NCBI GenBank assembly: GCA_965216205.1
Contig: OZ244139.1
Span: 3,472,001-3,536,000, forward strand
Source of the DNA: CADEDH01 sp965216205
GTDB lineage: Bacteria; Actinomycetota; Acidimicrobiia; Acidimicrobiales; SZUA-35
Length of the DNA: 64,000 nt
Direction of reading: 5' to 3'
The notes under the pieces were generated by a model. The model saw nothing but the letters and a program-made list of their open reading frames with translations, ran no database searches and had not been told where the DNA came from. The position numbers were made by a program, and so were the translations under genes. This document shows, piece after piece, positions 46,105 through 54,857 of this stretch; the stretch's first letter is position 1; every line of letters begins with the position of its first letter.

Positions 46105-46950
46105 TTGCACGATCTTGACGTGGCGCCGACCGATCAGGACGAGCCCATCCCCCAGCGGTGCACCGTGACCGCGTGGCGACCGCCGGTGGCGGGGATCGCG
46201 GAGGTCTTCCACGCACACATCGTCGACTGGGGCTATCCGCCGCACTGCCACGACACCTGGACGATCCTGATCGTCGACCACGGCGCCGTCGACTACTCCC
46301 TCGACCGCAGACGATGTGCCGCCGAGACCTCGAGCGTGGCGATCCTGCCCCCAGGGGTGGTGCACGACGGTCAGCCGGCACCGCGGGCGTACAGCGGCTT
46401 CTGGAAGCGGAGCCTCTACCTCGACGCTGGCTCCCTGCCCGGCGAGCTCATCGGAGCAGCGGTCGACAGGACCGTGACCGACGACCCGACCCTCCGTCGC
46501 GGACTCGCCCGCCTCCACCGCTCCCTGGCGGCCGGGGAGGAGCCGCTCGATGCGGAGGGACAGCTCGCGCTGCTTTGCGAACGCATCCGCCGACGGCTCG
46601 GTTCCGACGACCGGGTCGAGCACCCGGAGCGGGGTATCGCCGACGAACTGCGGTACCTGCTCGATGAGCACGTCGCGAGGTCGCTGACGCTGTCCCAGGC
46701 CAGCGCCATCCTCGACCGCAGCGCTGCCCACCTCGTCCGGAGCTTCACCGCCGCCTTCGGGGCGAGCCCGCACGCCTACATGATCGGCCGCCGCGTCGAG
46801 GCGGCCCGACCTCTGCTGCTGGCCGGCAGTGCTCCGGCTGAGGTCGCGACCACCGTCGGCTTCTACGATCAGGCCCACTTCACCCGCCACTTCAAGCGAC
46901 ACACGTCGACCACCCCGGCCCGCTACGCCCGCAGCCATCCGACCCGGTAG
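46105..46950 (+). CDS. AraC-family transcriptional regulator
   Basis: 281 aa from TTG 46105 or 276 aa from GTG 46120; neither has a clear ribosome site. N-terminal cupin-like sensing domain (PPHCHDTWTILIVDHGAVDY, ILPPGVVHDGQ) and two C-terminal helix-turn-helix motifs (LTLSQASAILDRSAAHLVRS and VATTVGFYDQAHFTRHFKRH). It binds a small ligand and activates or represses nearby genes; the molybdopterin enzyme and broken cupin gene are candidates. Confidence 0.88.
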   Translation: MHDLDVAPTDQDEPIPQRCTVTAWRPPVAGIAEVFHAHIVDWGYPPHCHDTWTILIVDHGAVDYSLDRRRCAAETSSVAILPPGVVHDGQPAPRAYSGFWKRSLYLDAGSLPGELIGAAVDRTVTDDPTLRRGLARLHRSLAAGEEPLDAEGQLALLCERIRRRLGSDDRVEHPERGIADELRYLLDEHVARSLTLSQASAILDRSAAHLVRSFTAAFGASPHAYMIGRRVEAARPLLLAGSAPAEVATTVGFYDQAHFTRHFKRHTSTTPARYARSHPTR

Positions 46951-46998
46951 CTGCACCGCAACGGCCCTCGTCGACCCCGCTCGACCACGAGCGCGCAC

Positions 46999-47037
46999 TG
47001 GCAGATCTGACGCCCACCCCCGGTGCAAACCGCTGCC
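46999..47037. repeat. Solitary copy of the 40-nt family B repeat
   Basis: Starts TGGCAGATCTGACGCCCACC and ends CGCTGCC, nearly identical to the cores of the array at 48055-48400 but with one substitution in each half and the last A of CTGCCA changed. It lies in the intergenic gap before the AbiEi/DUF559-like gene, one kilobase from the array. Confidence 0.8.
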
Positions 47038-47069
47038 CGTGCGAGTCTGGCGGTGGCTGTCACACCCGC

Positions 47070-48029
47070 GTGCGACGATCGACGCATGCTCAACAACGAC
47101 GCTTGGAGCGCCGTGTGTCAGAGTTCGCAGCCTCTCAGCACGGATGCTTCACCAACCGGCAGGCTGCCGACCATGGAATCGGACGGCGACAGCTCGACCG
47201 AGCCCTCGACGCTGGCCTCGTGCATCGAACACACCCTCGCGTCCTGCGGTTCGGCGGTGCGCCGAGGACGTGGGAGAGCTTGGTGACCTCGGCGACCCTG
47301 AGCACCGGCGGTGGCGCCTCCCATCGAGCTGCGGGCCGCGTGCACGCGGTGGACGGATTCAGCACTGCTGGACCCGAGCTCATCGTTGCTCGAGGGCGCA
47401 TGCCGAAGCTCGACGGGTTCGTGATCCATCGATGGACCGACCCCGACCCCGATCTCGACTACGCCGTCGTCTCGGGTATCCGCTGCACGTCGATCGCAGT
47501 GACACTGGCCCAACTCGGTGCGGTCGTGCCCGAGCAGTCGGTCGAACGCGCCCTCGACGACGTGCTCCGCCGCGGGGTCTCGCTCCGTTGGATCCAGGAG
47601 ACCGCTGAGCGCCTCCACCGTCCCGGCCCGAGCGGAACGTCGACCCTCATGCGAATCCTCTCCGACGAGCGCCGTTCCGGCCGCCTCCCGGAGAGCTGGT
47701 TCGAGCGGGTCGCCCAGCGCCTCCTCGCCGCACGCGAGATTCCGACACCCGCTCTCCAGTACGAGGTCCAGGTCGCATCGGGATCGGCGTACCGACTCGA
47801 TCTCGCGTGGCCGGAACTCAAGCTCGGGGTCGAGTGTCACTCACGGCGATACCACTTCGGTCCGCTGAAGGAGGCCGCCGACCACCGGCGCGACCTCGAG
47901 CTGGCGGGCGCCGGGTGGGAGGTGTTGTACATGACCTGGGAGCACCGTCGCCATCCGGACGAGTTCGTTCCGCTGCTGTCCGAGACGATCGCAACCCGCG
48001 CCCGCCAACTCTGCCGAGCACCTCGCTGA
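47070..48029 (+). CDS. AbiEi-like winged-helix protein with DUF559/Vsr-like nuclease-fold C-terminus
   Basis: 319 aa from GTG 47070 (weak ribosome site). The N-terminus (about 10-60) is an AbiEi_4-type winged helix (RRVSEFAASQHGCFTNRQAA). The C-terminus (about 245-310) has RLDLAWPELKLGVECHSRRY and GWEVLYMTW, like DUF559 very-short-patch-repair-fold proteins, with the usual D...E-x-x order. Such proteins are common in Actinobacteria and are solitary; no AbiEii toxin gene is adjacent, so abortive-infection function is unproven. Flanked on both sides by family B repeats. Confidence 0.7.
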   Translation: MRRSTHAQQRRLERRVSEFAASQHGCFTNRQAADHGIGRRQLDRALDAGLVHRTHPRVLRFGGAPRTWESLVTSATLSTGGGASHRAAGRVHAVDGFSTAGPELIVARGRMPKLDGFVIHRWTDPDPDLDYAVVSGIRCTSIAVTLAQLGAVVPEQSVERALDDVLRRGVSLRWIQETAERLHRPGPSGTSTLMRILSDERRSGRLPESWFERVAQRLLAAREIPTPALQYEVQVASGSAYRLDLAWPELKLGVECHSRRYHFGPLKEAADHRRDLELAGAGWEVLYMTWEHRRHPDEFVPLLSETIATRARQLCRAPR

Positions 48030-48054
48030 CCGCCTCCGACCACCGCCGCCTCTC

Positions 48055-48400
48055 TGGCAGATCTGGCGCCCACCCCCCGTGCAAATCGCTGCCAAAGGCA
48101 GCACGAGCCCAGCCCTGGCAGATTCCGCGCACACCCCCGGTGCAAATCGCTGCCAAAGACAGCACGAGCCCAGCCCTGGCAGATTCTGCGCCCACCCTGC
48201 GTGCAGAACGCTGCCAAAGCGGGCCGACACACCGCCCTGGCAGATCTGGCGCCCACCCCCGGTGCAGATCGCTGCCAAAGACGGCACCAGCCCAGCCCTG
48301 GCAGATTCCGCGCACACCCTGCGTGCAGAACGCTGCCAAAGCGGGCCGACACACCGCCCTGGCAGATCTGGCGCCCACCCCCGGTGCAGAAACGCTGCCA
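48055..48400. repeat. Six-copy 61-bp tandem array (family B)
   Basis: Copies begin at 48055, 48116, 48177, 48238, 48299 and 48360, all exactly 61 bp apart. Each has a 40-nt core with ends TGGCAG and CTGCCA and a 21-nt linker. Two sub-types of core and linker alternate, so the array grew by duplicating pairs. It fills the gap between two convergent genes (ends at 48029 and 48424). Nothing else is seen in 48030-48423. Confidence 0.92.
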
Positions 48401-48423
48401 AAGACGGCAAAGCGCGGGGCGGT

Positions 48424-49353
48424 TCAGAGGGCGATCACGCCGAGGCCGGCAAGCTCGGCGTCGTCGACCAGCGCATCGTCACCGACGATGATGGCGCCCA
48501 CCGCGGCGGACCAGAGCCAGCGATTTCGACGCTCGATCGATGGGCGGGGTTTGGTGGGATCACCGTCGAGGGTGACCACCCAGGCGGCGGCGTCGACCGC
48601 GGCGTCGAAGCGGGCGCGGTCGGCCGGCGACCAGGTCTGGACCGGGTCGGGGTAGGGCAGCACGACGCCGAGCGGCACCGACATCGACACGGCAGCCTCG
48701 GCGCCGTGGAGCTCGGCCCCGAGCCGGAGTCCGGAGATCAGGAGATCGTTGGCGGGGTCGAGCTCGCCAACGGCATCGGTGAGCTCGACGAGCTGGTCGT
48801 CGTCGAGCTCCCGGAGGCCGGTCACGACCACCGCCCGTTCCATCGGCCACGGCGGCACCGGCCCCGGAGCACCGCCGACGTCGCCACCGGCGGCGGACCC
48901 GACGCTGGCATCACCGGCGAGGCCCGGCAGGCGAGACTTCAGCTTCTCCACCTCGGCGACCGCGAGCTGGTCGGCGATCTCGTTCAACTCCTCACCGGAG
49001 TGGCCCTTCACCCAGGTGAAGCTCAGCTCGTCCCGGCGCCGGAGGTACGCCGCGATCAGCGGCTCCCAGAGATCGCGGTTGGCCACCGGTTTCTTCTGCG
49101 AGTTCTTCCAGCCCCTCGAGATCCACCCCTCGTACCAGCGGTCGTTGAAGCAGTTGACCACATAGGTGGAGTCGGAGAAGACGGCGAGCTCGCCCGGCAG
49201 CGCCTCGATCGCCTTCGCCACCGCGGTCAGCTCCATCCGCTGGTTCGTGGTCTCGGGCTCGCCGCCGGCCTCGTGGCGACCATCGTCGGTGACCCACGCC
49301 CAACCGCCGGGACCGGGATTCTGGGAGCAGGCACCGTCGGTGTAGACACGCAT
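48424..49353 (-). CDS. RNase HI fused to a SLOG/YpsA-like domain
   Basis: 309 aa from ATG 49353 (GGAGG just upstream). RNase HI domain about 1-145 with catalytic D6 (YTDGA), E41 (RMELTA), D61 (FSDSTYV) and D128, and H118 in GHSGEE; it removes RNA from RNA-DNA hybrids. After a Gly-rich linker, residues 171-309 read VVVTGLRELDDDQ, LLISGLRLGAELHGAE, VPLGVVLPYPDP and a closing 'AIIVGDDAL', which follows the Rossmann-like YpsA/SLOG pattern (nucleotide or nucleic-acid binding). The two-domain length is twice that of normal RNase HI. It is convergent with the array and divergent from aceE. Confidence 0.85.
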   Translation of the reverse strand: MRVYTDGACSQNPGPGGWAWVTDDGRHEAGGEPETTNQRMELTAVAKAIEALPGELAVFSDSTYVVNCFNDRWYEGWISRGWKNSQKKPVANRDLWEPLIAAYLRRRDELSFTWVKGHSGEELNEIADQLAVAEVEKLKSRLPGLAGDASVGSAAGGDVGGAPGPVPPWPMERAVVVTGLRELDDDQLVELTDAVGELDPANDLLISGLRLGAELHGAEAAVSMSVPLGVVLPYPDPVQTWSPADRARFDAAVDAAAWVVTLDGDPTKPRPSIERRNRWLWSAAVGAIIVGDDALVDDAELAGLGVIAL

Positions 49354-49512
49354 CGCCTCCAGCTTGCCGTCTCCGACGACGACTCCCCCCGACCTCGGGA
49401 AACACGACATGTCGGACGTCACTGTTCCCGACAACGGAAATGTTCGTCGCTACGATTGCGGTTTCACCCGCATACGAGAGGGGACCGCGATGCGACGAGG
49501 ACCGGCACGGCC

Positions 49513-52200
49513 ATGACGAGCGACGGCTTCCTGAGCCAACTCCCCGACATCGACCCACAAGAGACCTCGGAGTGGCTCGAATCGCTCGACGCGGTGAACG
49601 CGGCCGACGGGAAGACCCGCGCCCGCTACCTCCTCGGTCGCCTCAACCAGCACGGGCGTCAGCTCCAGCTCGGCAACGCCGAAGCGGTCTCGACCGACTA
49701 CGTCAACACGATCCCCACCGAGCAGCAGCCGTTCTTCCCCGGCGACGAGGCGGTCGAGCGGAAGATGCGGGCCTACATCCGCTGGAACGCAGCGGCGATG
49801 GTGGTCCGGGCCAACAAGCTCGCCGACGGCATTGGGGGTCACCTGTCCACGTTCGCGTCGTCGGCCCCGCTGTACGAGGTCGGGTTCAACTGGTTCTTCC
49901 GCGGCAAGGAGGACGGCACGCCGGGCGACGCCGTCTACTTCCAGGGGCACGCCGCGCCCGGGGTCTACGCCCGCGCCTACCTCGAGGGCCGGCTCGACGA
50001 GTCGCAGCTCGACAACTTCCGGCGGGAGGTCGGCGGCAACGGGTTGTCGAGCTACCCCCACCCGCGACTCATGCCCGACTTCTGGGAGTACCCGACCGTG
50101 TCGATGGGGCTGGGGCCGATCAACTCCCTCTACCACGCCCGATTCCTCCGCTACCTGCAGAACCGCAAGATCGACCAGACCACCGACAGCCGGGTCTGGG
50201 CGTTCCTCGGCGACGGCGAGTGCGACGAGCCCGAGACCCTCGGGTCGATCTCCCTCGCCGGGCGCAACGGGCTCGACAACCTCACCTGGGTCATCAACTG
50301 CAACCTCCAGCGACTCGACGGGCCGGTACGAGGCAACGGCAAGATCATCCAGGAGCTGGAGGCGGTCTTCCGCGGCGCCGGGTGGAACGTGATCAAGGTC
50401 GTGTGGGGCGGCCGGTGGGACGAGCTGCTCCAGCGCGATGTCGATGGGGTGCTCCTCAACAAGATGAACACCACCGTCGACGGTGAGTTCCAGCGATACG
50501 CGGTGGAGACCGGCGCCTACATCCGGGAGAAGTTCTTCGGTCCCGACCCCCGCCTGCGACGCCTGGTCGAGCACCTCAGCGACGACGATCTCCGCAACCT
50601 GCCCCGGGGCGGTCACGACTATCAGAAGGTCTACGCCGCCTACAAGGCCGCCACCGAGCACGAGGGTCAGCCCACCGTCATCCTCGCCAAGACGATCAAG
50701 GGTTGGACGCTCGGCGAGGGCTTCGAGGGCCGCAACGCCACCCATCAGATCAAGAAGATGACCAAGGCGCAGCTGCTCGCGCTGCGGGAGCGACTGTCGC
50801 TCACCGACGACATCGCCGAGGCCGACCTCGAGGACGGCCTCCCGCCCTACGTGCGACCCAAGGATCCGACCATCGTCGAGTACATGATGGATCGGCGCAA
50901 GGCGCTCGACGGCCCGCTCCCCCACCGCGGCCTCTCGATCCGACGCCCGCTCCCCCAGCCGAGCGATGTTCCGTTCAAGGCGTTCGAGGAGGGCTCCGGC
51001 GGCCGGGAGGTCTCGACCACGATGGTCTTCACCTCGATGCTCCGCGACATGATGCGGGAGGACGGCTTCGGCCAGCGGGTCGTGCCGATCGTGCCCGACG
51101 AGGCCCGGACGTTCGGGATGGACTCCATGTTCCGGGAGTTCGAGATCTACGCCCCGTTCGGCCAGCTCTACGAGCCGGTCGACCACGAGCTGCTCCTGTC
51201 CTACACCGAGGACTCCGACGGCCAGATCCTGGAGGAGGGCATCACCGAGGCCGGCTCGATGGCGAGCTGGATCGCGGCGGCCACCAGCTACGCCCACCGC
51301 GGCGTGCCGATGGTGCCGTTCTACACCTTCTACTCGATGTTCGGATTCCAGCGCGTCGGCGATCTCATCTGGTCGGCGGCCGACTCTCGGGCCCGGGGCT
51401 TCCTGATGGCGGCCACCGCCGGCCGCACCACGCTCGCCGGCGAAGGACTGCAGCACCAGGACGGGCACAGCCATCTGCACGCTGCCGCGGTTCCGTCGTG
51501 CGAGGCCTACGACCCTGCGTTCGCCTACGAGCTGGCGACGATCGTGAAGGACGGCATCCGCCGGATGTACCACGACGGCGAGGACGTCTTCTACTACCTC
51601 ACGATCTACAACGAGAACTACGACCAGCCGCCGCAGCCACCGGGCACCACGGAGGGCATCCTCCGGGGGATGTACAAGTGGGCCGACGGTGACCGGTCGC
51701 AGCCCCACCAGGCGACGATTCTGTTCTCCGGACCATCGCATGGTCCGGCCCGCACCGCCCAGGCCGAACTGGCCGAGCGATGGGGGGTCGGTGTCGACCT
51801 CTGGAGCGTCACGTCGTTCAAGCGCCTGCGGGAAGACGGCCTCGAGGCCGAGCGGTGGAACCGGCTCAACCCCACCGAGACCCAGCGGACACCCGTCGTC
51901 ACCGAACTGCTCGATGACACCCCCGGTCCGATCGTGGCGGTGAGCGACTACGTCCGCGCCGTCCCCGAGCTGATCGCCTCGTTCGTGCCGAAGCGCTACG
52001 TGGTGCTCGGCACCGACGGATACGGCCGGAGCGACACCCGGGAGGCGCTCCGCTCGTTCTTCGAGACCGACGCACCGAACATCATCGTCACCGTGCTCAG
52101 TGAACTGGCCGCCGCCGGTGAGATCGATCGACAGCAGGTGGCCGACGCGGTCGCCCACTACGGCCTCGCCACCGACACCGCCCCGCCATGGGAGCGATGA
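49513..52200 (+). CDS. aceE: Pyruvate dehydrogenase E1, homodimeric type
   Basis: 895 aa from ATG 49513, the usual AceE length. ThDP-binding FLGDGECDEPETLG with INCNLQRLDGPVRGNGK, a transketolase pyrimidine domain (VVPIVPDEARTFGMDS, TEAGSMASWIAAATSY) and a C-terminal domain (ALRSFFETDAPNIIV). It decarboxylates pyruvate and passes the acetyl group to lipoyl-E2. E2, E3 and LipBA are encoded at 37-42 kb. An open frame extending 1.4 kb upstream crosses the repeat array and RNase H antisense and is not used. No clear promoter or ribosome site is visible. Confidence 0.95.
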   Translation: MTSDGFLSQLPDIDPQETSEWLESLDAVNAADGKTRARYLLGRLNQHGRQLQLGNAEAVSTDYVNTIPTEQQPFFPGDEAVERKMRAYIRWNAAAMVVRANKLADGIGGHLSTFASSAPLYEVGFNWFFRGKEDGTPGDAVYFQGHAAPGVYARAYLEGRLDESQLDNFRREVGGNGLSSYPHPRLMPDFWEYPTVSMGLGPINSLYHARFLRYLQNRKIDQTTDSRVWAFLGDGECDEPETLGSISLAGRNGLDNLTWVINCNLQRLDGPVRGNGKIIQELEAVFRGAGWNVIKVVWGGRWDELLQRDVDGVLLNKMNTTVDGEFQRYAVETGAYIREKFFGPDPRLRRLVEHLSDDDLRNLPRGGHDYQKVYAAYKAATEHEGQPTVILAKTIKGWTLGEGFEGRNATHQIKKMTKAQLLALRERLSLTDDIAEADLEDGLPPYVRPKDPTIVEYMMDRRKALDGPLPHRGLSIRRPLPQPSDVPFKAFEEGSGGREVSTTMVFTSMLRDMMREDGFGQRVVPIVPDEARTFGMDSMFREFEIYAPFGQLYEPVDHELLLSYTEDSDGQILEEGITEAGSMASWIAAATSYAHRGVPMVPFYTFYSMFGFQRVGDLIWSAADSRARGFLMAATAGRTTLAGEGLQHQDGHSHLHAAAVPSCEAYDPAFAYELATIVKDGIRRMYHDGEDVFYYLTIYNENYDQPPQPPGTTEGILRGMYKWADGDRSQPHQATILFSGPSHGPARTAQAELAERWGVGVDLWSVTSFKRLREDGLEAERWNRLNPTETQRTPVVTELLDDTPGPIVAVSDYVRAVPELIASFVPKRYVVLGTDGYGRSDTREALRSFFETDAPNIIVTVLSELAAAGEIDRQQVADAVAHYGLATDTAPPWER

Positions 52201-52229
52201 CGCTCACCCGAGCGACGAAGCCGACCAGC

Positions 52230-52265
52230 GGCTGATCAGGTGACGGCCCGACCCGGCCACCAGCC
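52230..52265 (+). terminator. Imperfect hairpin after aceE
   Basis: GGCTG ... GTG and CAC-CAGCC pair around a GC-rich centre, between the convergent aceE and hydrolase genes. GATCAGGTGACG also occurs twice here as a direct repeat. Weak evidence; could serve both genes. Confidence 0.3.
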
Positions 52266-52267
52266 GA

Positions 52268-53041
52268 TCAGGTGACGAGCTCAGCCTCCTGGCGCCCCAA
52301 CCAGCCGAGCAGGACGGCGACCGCTCGCGGGTCGTGACGGAGCTGATGGCCGGCGCCGCCGATCACCCGGAGGTCGGCGCTGCGGTGGGCGTCGGCGATG
52401 AGTCGGGCGTCGAAGTTCGGGACCAGCTCATCCTCGAGACCGTGGAGCACGAGCAGCGGTCGAGGGGCGAAGACCTCCGCCGCCTCGACCGCCCGGATCT
52501 TCCGGAGCTGGTCCTTCCAGGCATCGACGTCCTCCGGGAACGAGCCACTCGAGATCGCCCCCACCCGCTTGGCGTGGGCGAGCAGCCGGTTGGGATTCGC
52601 GGCCCAGTCATCGAAATCGGCCGGTGAGCCACCGAGCGCCACCCCGCTCACCCGCCGGTCGGCAGCACCTGCGATCAGGCCGACGGCGCCGCCGGTGCCG
52701 AAGCCGCAGAGCCAGATCCGCTCCGGACCATGACGGGTGTGGAAGAACTCGACCGCCGCGCTGACGTCGTCGACCCAGCCCTGAAGGCTGAAATCGCCGG
52801 TGGATTCGCCACAGCCGCGGAATCTGAGCGCGAGCGCGAACCAGCGGAGCTGGTCTGCGGCCCGGTCCGCCAACTCCGGCAGATCGGCACCGATCCGGTC
52901 GGCCCACACCTCGCCCGACGGGAAGCCGTGGACGAACACGACGGCGGCCGAGGCGAACTCGGCGTCGTCGTCGGGGACCGCCAGGTGGCCCTCCAGCTCG
53001 ACGTCGTCGGTCGAGGCGATTCGAAGCTTCTCGGCCGTCAA
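52268..53041 (-). CDS. Alpha/beta-hydrolase-fold protein lacking the nucleophile serine
   Basis: 257 aa from TTG 53041. Oxyanion-side VFVHGFPSG, RFRGCGES, then CGFGTGGAVG where the G-x-S-x-G elbow should be: position 115 is Gly, not Ser. The acidic (GLEDELVPNFDA) and His (AGHQLRHDP) members are kept. So either it is not a classical hydrolase or it uses another residue. The fold assignment is firm. It starts 16 bp after the stop of the small upstream gene, suggesting one operon. Confidence 0.8.
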   Translation of the reverse strand: MTAEKLRIASTDDVELEGHLAVPDDDAEFASAAVVFVHGFPSGEVWADRIGADLPELADRAADQLRWFALALRFRGCGESTGDFSLQGWVDDVSAAVEFFHTRHGPERIWLCGFGTGGAVGLIAGAADRRVSGVALGGSPADFDDWAANPNRLLAHAKRVGAISSGSFPEDVDAWKDQLRKIRAVEAAEVFAPRPLLVLHGLEDELVPNFDARLIADAHRSADLRVIGGAGHQLRHDPRAVAVLLGWLGRQEAELVT

Positions 53042-53057
53042 TGCAACCCGAGTATCC

Positions 53058-53261
53058 TCATCGGGCGCCGGCTCCCGGGTAGGGGCGATAGCCGCGGTTG
53101 CGGGCCTCCGCCAGCGTGTCGGGGGCGAAGCACGTGAAGGTACCAGCCGCGATCAGCTCGTCCATCACGTCGGGCTCGTCCAGCGCATCGACGTCGTACA
53201 CGATCTGGGTCCGCTTGTCGCCGACCCAGCGGAAGTGCTCGAATTTTCCGGGGCGTTCCAC
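53058..53261 (-). CDS. Small conserved-looking protein, unknown
   Basis: 67 aa from GTG 53261. Reads GKFEHFRWVGDKRTQIVYDV then ELIAAGTFTCFAPDTLAEAR and NRGYRPY, with balanced charge and no low complexity, unlike shadow frames. TACCCT (53269-53274) is 7 nt before the GTG, a leaderless start. Probably the first gene of an operon with the hydrolase. Function unknown. Confidence 0.6.
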   Translation of the reverse strand: MERPGKFEHFRWVGDKRTQIVYDVDALDEPDVMDELIAAGTFTCFAPDTLAEARNRGYRPYPGAGAR

Positions 53262-53320
53262 GGGGGCGAGGGTAGCAAAGCGTCGTTCACGCACCGGCGT
53301 ACCGCCGCTCGAGGTGAAGG

Positions 53321-54091
53321 TCAGCCAAAGCTCACGCCGACGGTTCCCAATCGGGTACCGTCGGCCGAGGCGTAGGTCGCCTCCCATCGCTCCCCGGCGG
53401 CAATCGGCAGTCGACAGAAGGCGCCGGTGATGACCCGATGGCCGGCCTCGATGCGTCGACTGTGCCGCCCGAGCACCTCGACCAGCCGGGCGAGCGACGA
53501 CCAGTGGTCGTCGAGGACATCGCCACTCGCGCCCTCGAACCGGACCTCGTCGTCGCAACGCAGTTCCACCGTGACCGCGTTCAGGTCGAGCGACCGCGGA
53601 TCCGCCCCTTCACCGACCACGATGCCCCACTGGGCCATGTTGTCGGCAACGGTCAACGGGAAGTCACCAGCCACCGTGCCCGATCGGTTCTCGTTCAACT
53701 CGAACCCGGCGTGGACCGACCCGACCGCGTCTCGGACCTGGCCGGGGTCGTCGACCGGTCGGGCGAACACGAAGCAGAGCTCCGGTTCGATGTGAGGCTC
53801 CCGCATCGAGCCGATCGGCACCTCGTCGCCCGATGCGAAGACCCGCGACCGGAGAATGTGGCCGAACGGACGCTCGTCGGCACCGAGCATCGCCCTCGCC
53901 CTGGGCGAGGTCAGGCCCACCTTCCACCCGGCGAGCTGCTCGCCACCGCCGAGCTTGCGGTCGAGGTGGCAGAGCTGCACCGCGAGCCCGTTCTCGTAGC
54001 TGAGCACGCCACCCCACCGGGCCGGCGCGTGATCCCCGCGCTCGGCGTAGCTCCAGAGGTCTTCCGCTGCTGCATCAACGTCCACTCGCAT
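53321..54091 (-). CDS. 2-keto-4-pentenoate hydratase/decarboxylase-family protein
   Basis: 256 aa. Typical MhpD/FAH-superfamily features: GWKVGLTSPRARAMLG, HIEPELCFVFARP (metal-binding Glu-x-Glu), FELNENRSG and VITGAFCRLPIAAG. Such enzymes hydrate 2-hydroxypentadienoates or decarboxylate 4-oxalocrotonate in meta-cleavage pathways. No other meta-cleavage gene is next to it, so the substrate is open. TAAGCT lies 9 nt before ATG 54091. Confidence 0.85.
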   Translation of the reverse strand: MRVDVDAAAEDLWSYAERGDHAPARWGGVLSYENGLAVQLCHLDRKLGGGEQLAGWKVGLTSPRARAMLGADERPFGHILRSRVFASGDEVPIGSMREPHIEPELCFVFARPVDDPGQVRDAVGSVHAGFELNENRSGTVAGDFPLTVADNMAQWGIVVGEGADPRSLDLNAVTVELRCDDEVRFEGASGDVLDDHWSSLARLVEVLGRHSRRIEAGHRVITGAFCRLPIAAGERWEATYASADGTRLGTVGVSFG

Positions 54092-54128
54092 CGCGCGCCG
54101 AGCTTAGGCCGCATGTACCGTCCAGGCG

Positions 54129-54857
54129 ATGGAAGCGCTCGGGCTGCTGGAGACCGCCGCGGTGCTGGCGGCGATCCTGGCCTCGTTCACGGTGAGCGCA
54201 TCGGCCGGACTCGGCGGCTCGCTGATCCTCGTGCCGAGCCTCGCGCTCGTCATGGGCTCGAAGGAGGGGATCGCACTGGCTGCGCTGCTCCTCGGCGCGA
54301 ACAATGTGGTGAAGGTGGTGGCGTACCGGGAGACGCTCCCGTTCCTGCGGGCGATGGTGTTGGTGGCGCTGCTCAGCGTCGGGGCGTTCCTCGGCGCGTC
54401 GCTGCTGGTGCAGGCCCCGGAGTCGGTGGTCGGCGTGGCGGTCATCGCGTCGTTTGCCGGCACGCTCGTCGCCGAGCGACGGGGATGGCTCGATCTCCAG
54501 CGGATCGCTGGACCGGTGCTCGCGTTCGGCGCCGGCGCCACCTCGGGGTTCTCCGGCACGTCGGGCCCGTTGAAGGGAGCCGCGCTTCGCAACCTGCCAC
54601 TCGACAAGCTGCACTTCGTCGGTGCGGCGTCGCTCGCATCGCTCGCCGGTGATCTGACGAAGAGCGCCGTGTTCGCCGAGGCGTCGTTGCTCGACGGGGC
54701 GGCCCTGCGGCTGGCGCTCGTCTCCGTGCCGCTGATGCTCCTCGGCACGTTCGCCGGTCGACACCTGACCCGCCAGGTCGGCGAGTCTGGCTTCGCGATC
54801 CTCTTCTGGTCGGTGATGGGCGGCTACTCGGTGCGGGTCGCACTCACCCTGCTCTAG
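54129..54857 (+). CDS. TauE/SafE-family membrane permease
   Basis: 242 aa, about eight membrane helices. Two halves each with a conserved loop: ASAGLGGSLILVPSLAL near residue 25 and GATSGFSGTSGPLKGAAL near residue 140, the paired repeats of TauE/SafE anion (sulfite/sulfonate) exporters. TACCGT (54116-54121) is 7 nt before the ATG. Divergent from the hydratase gene; substrate not known. Confidence 0.88.
   Translation: MEALGLLETAAVLAAILASFTVSASAGLGGSLILVPSLALVMGSKEGIALAALLLGANNVVKVVAYRETLPFLRAMVLVALLSVGAFLGASLLVQAPESVVGVAVIASFAGTLVAERRGWLDLQRIAGPVLAFGAGATSGFSGTSGPLKGAALRNLPLDKLHFVGAASLASLAGDLTKSAVFAEASLLDGAALRLALVSVPLMLLGTFAGRHLTRQVGESGFAILFWSVMGGYSVRVALTLL

Noticed and set aside
47070..48029. 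Complete AbiE toxin-antitoxin system
   Set aside because: No AbiEii nucleotidyltransferase gene is adjacent; only the winged helix is similar.
48055..48400. CRISPR array
   Set aside because: The stretches between cores are near identical, not unique spacers, and no cas genes are near.
48079..49512. N-terminal extension of AceE through the open frame
   Set aside because: It crosses the repeat array and is antisense to RNase HI; AceE homology begins at ATG 49513.
49450..52158. 902-codon open frame antisense to aceE
   Set aside because: Codon shadow of a GC-rich gene with no motifs or start signal.
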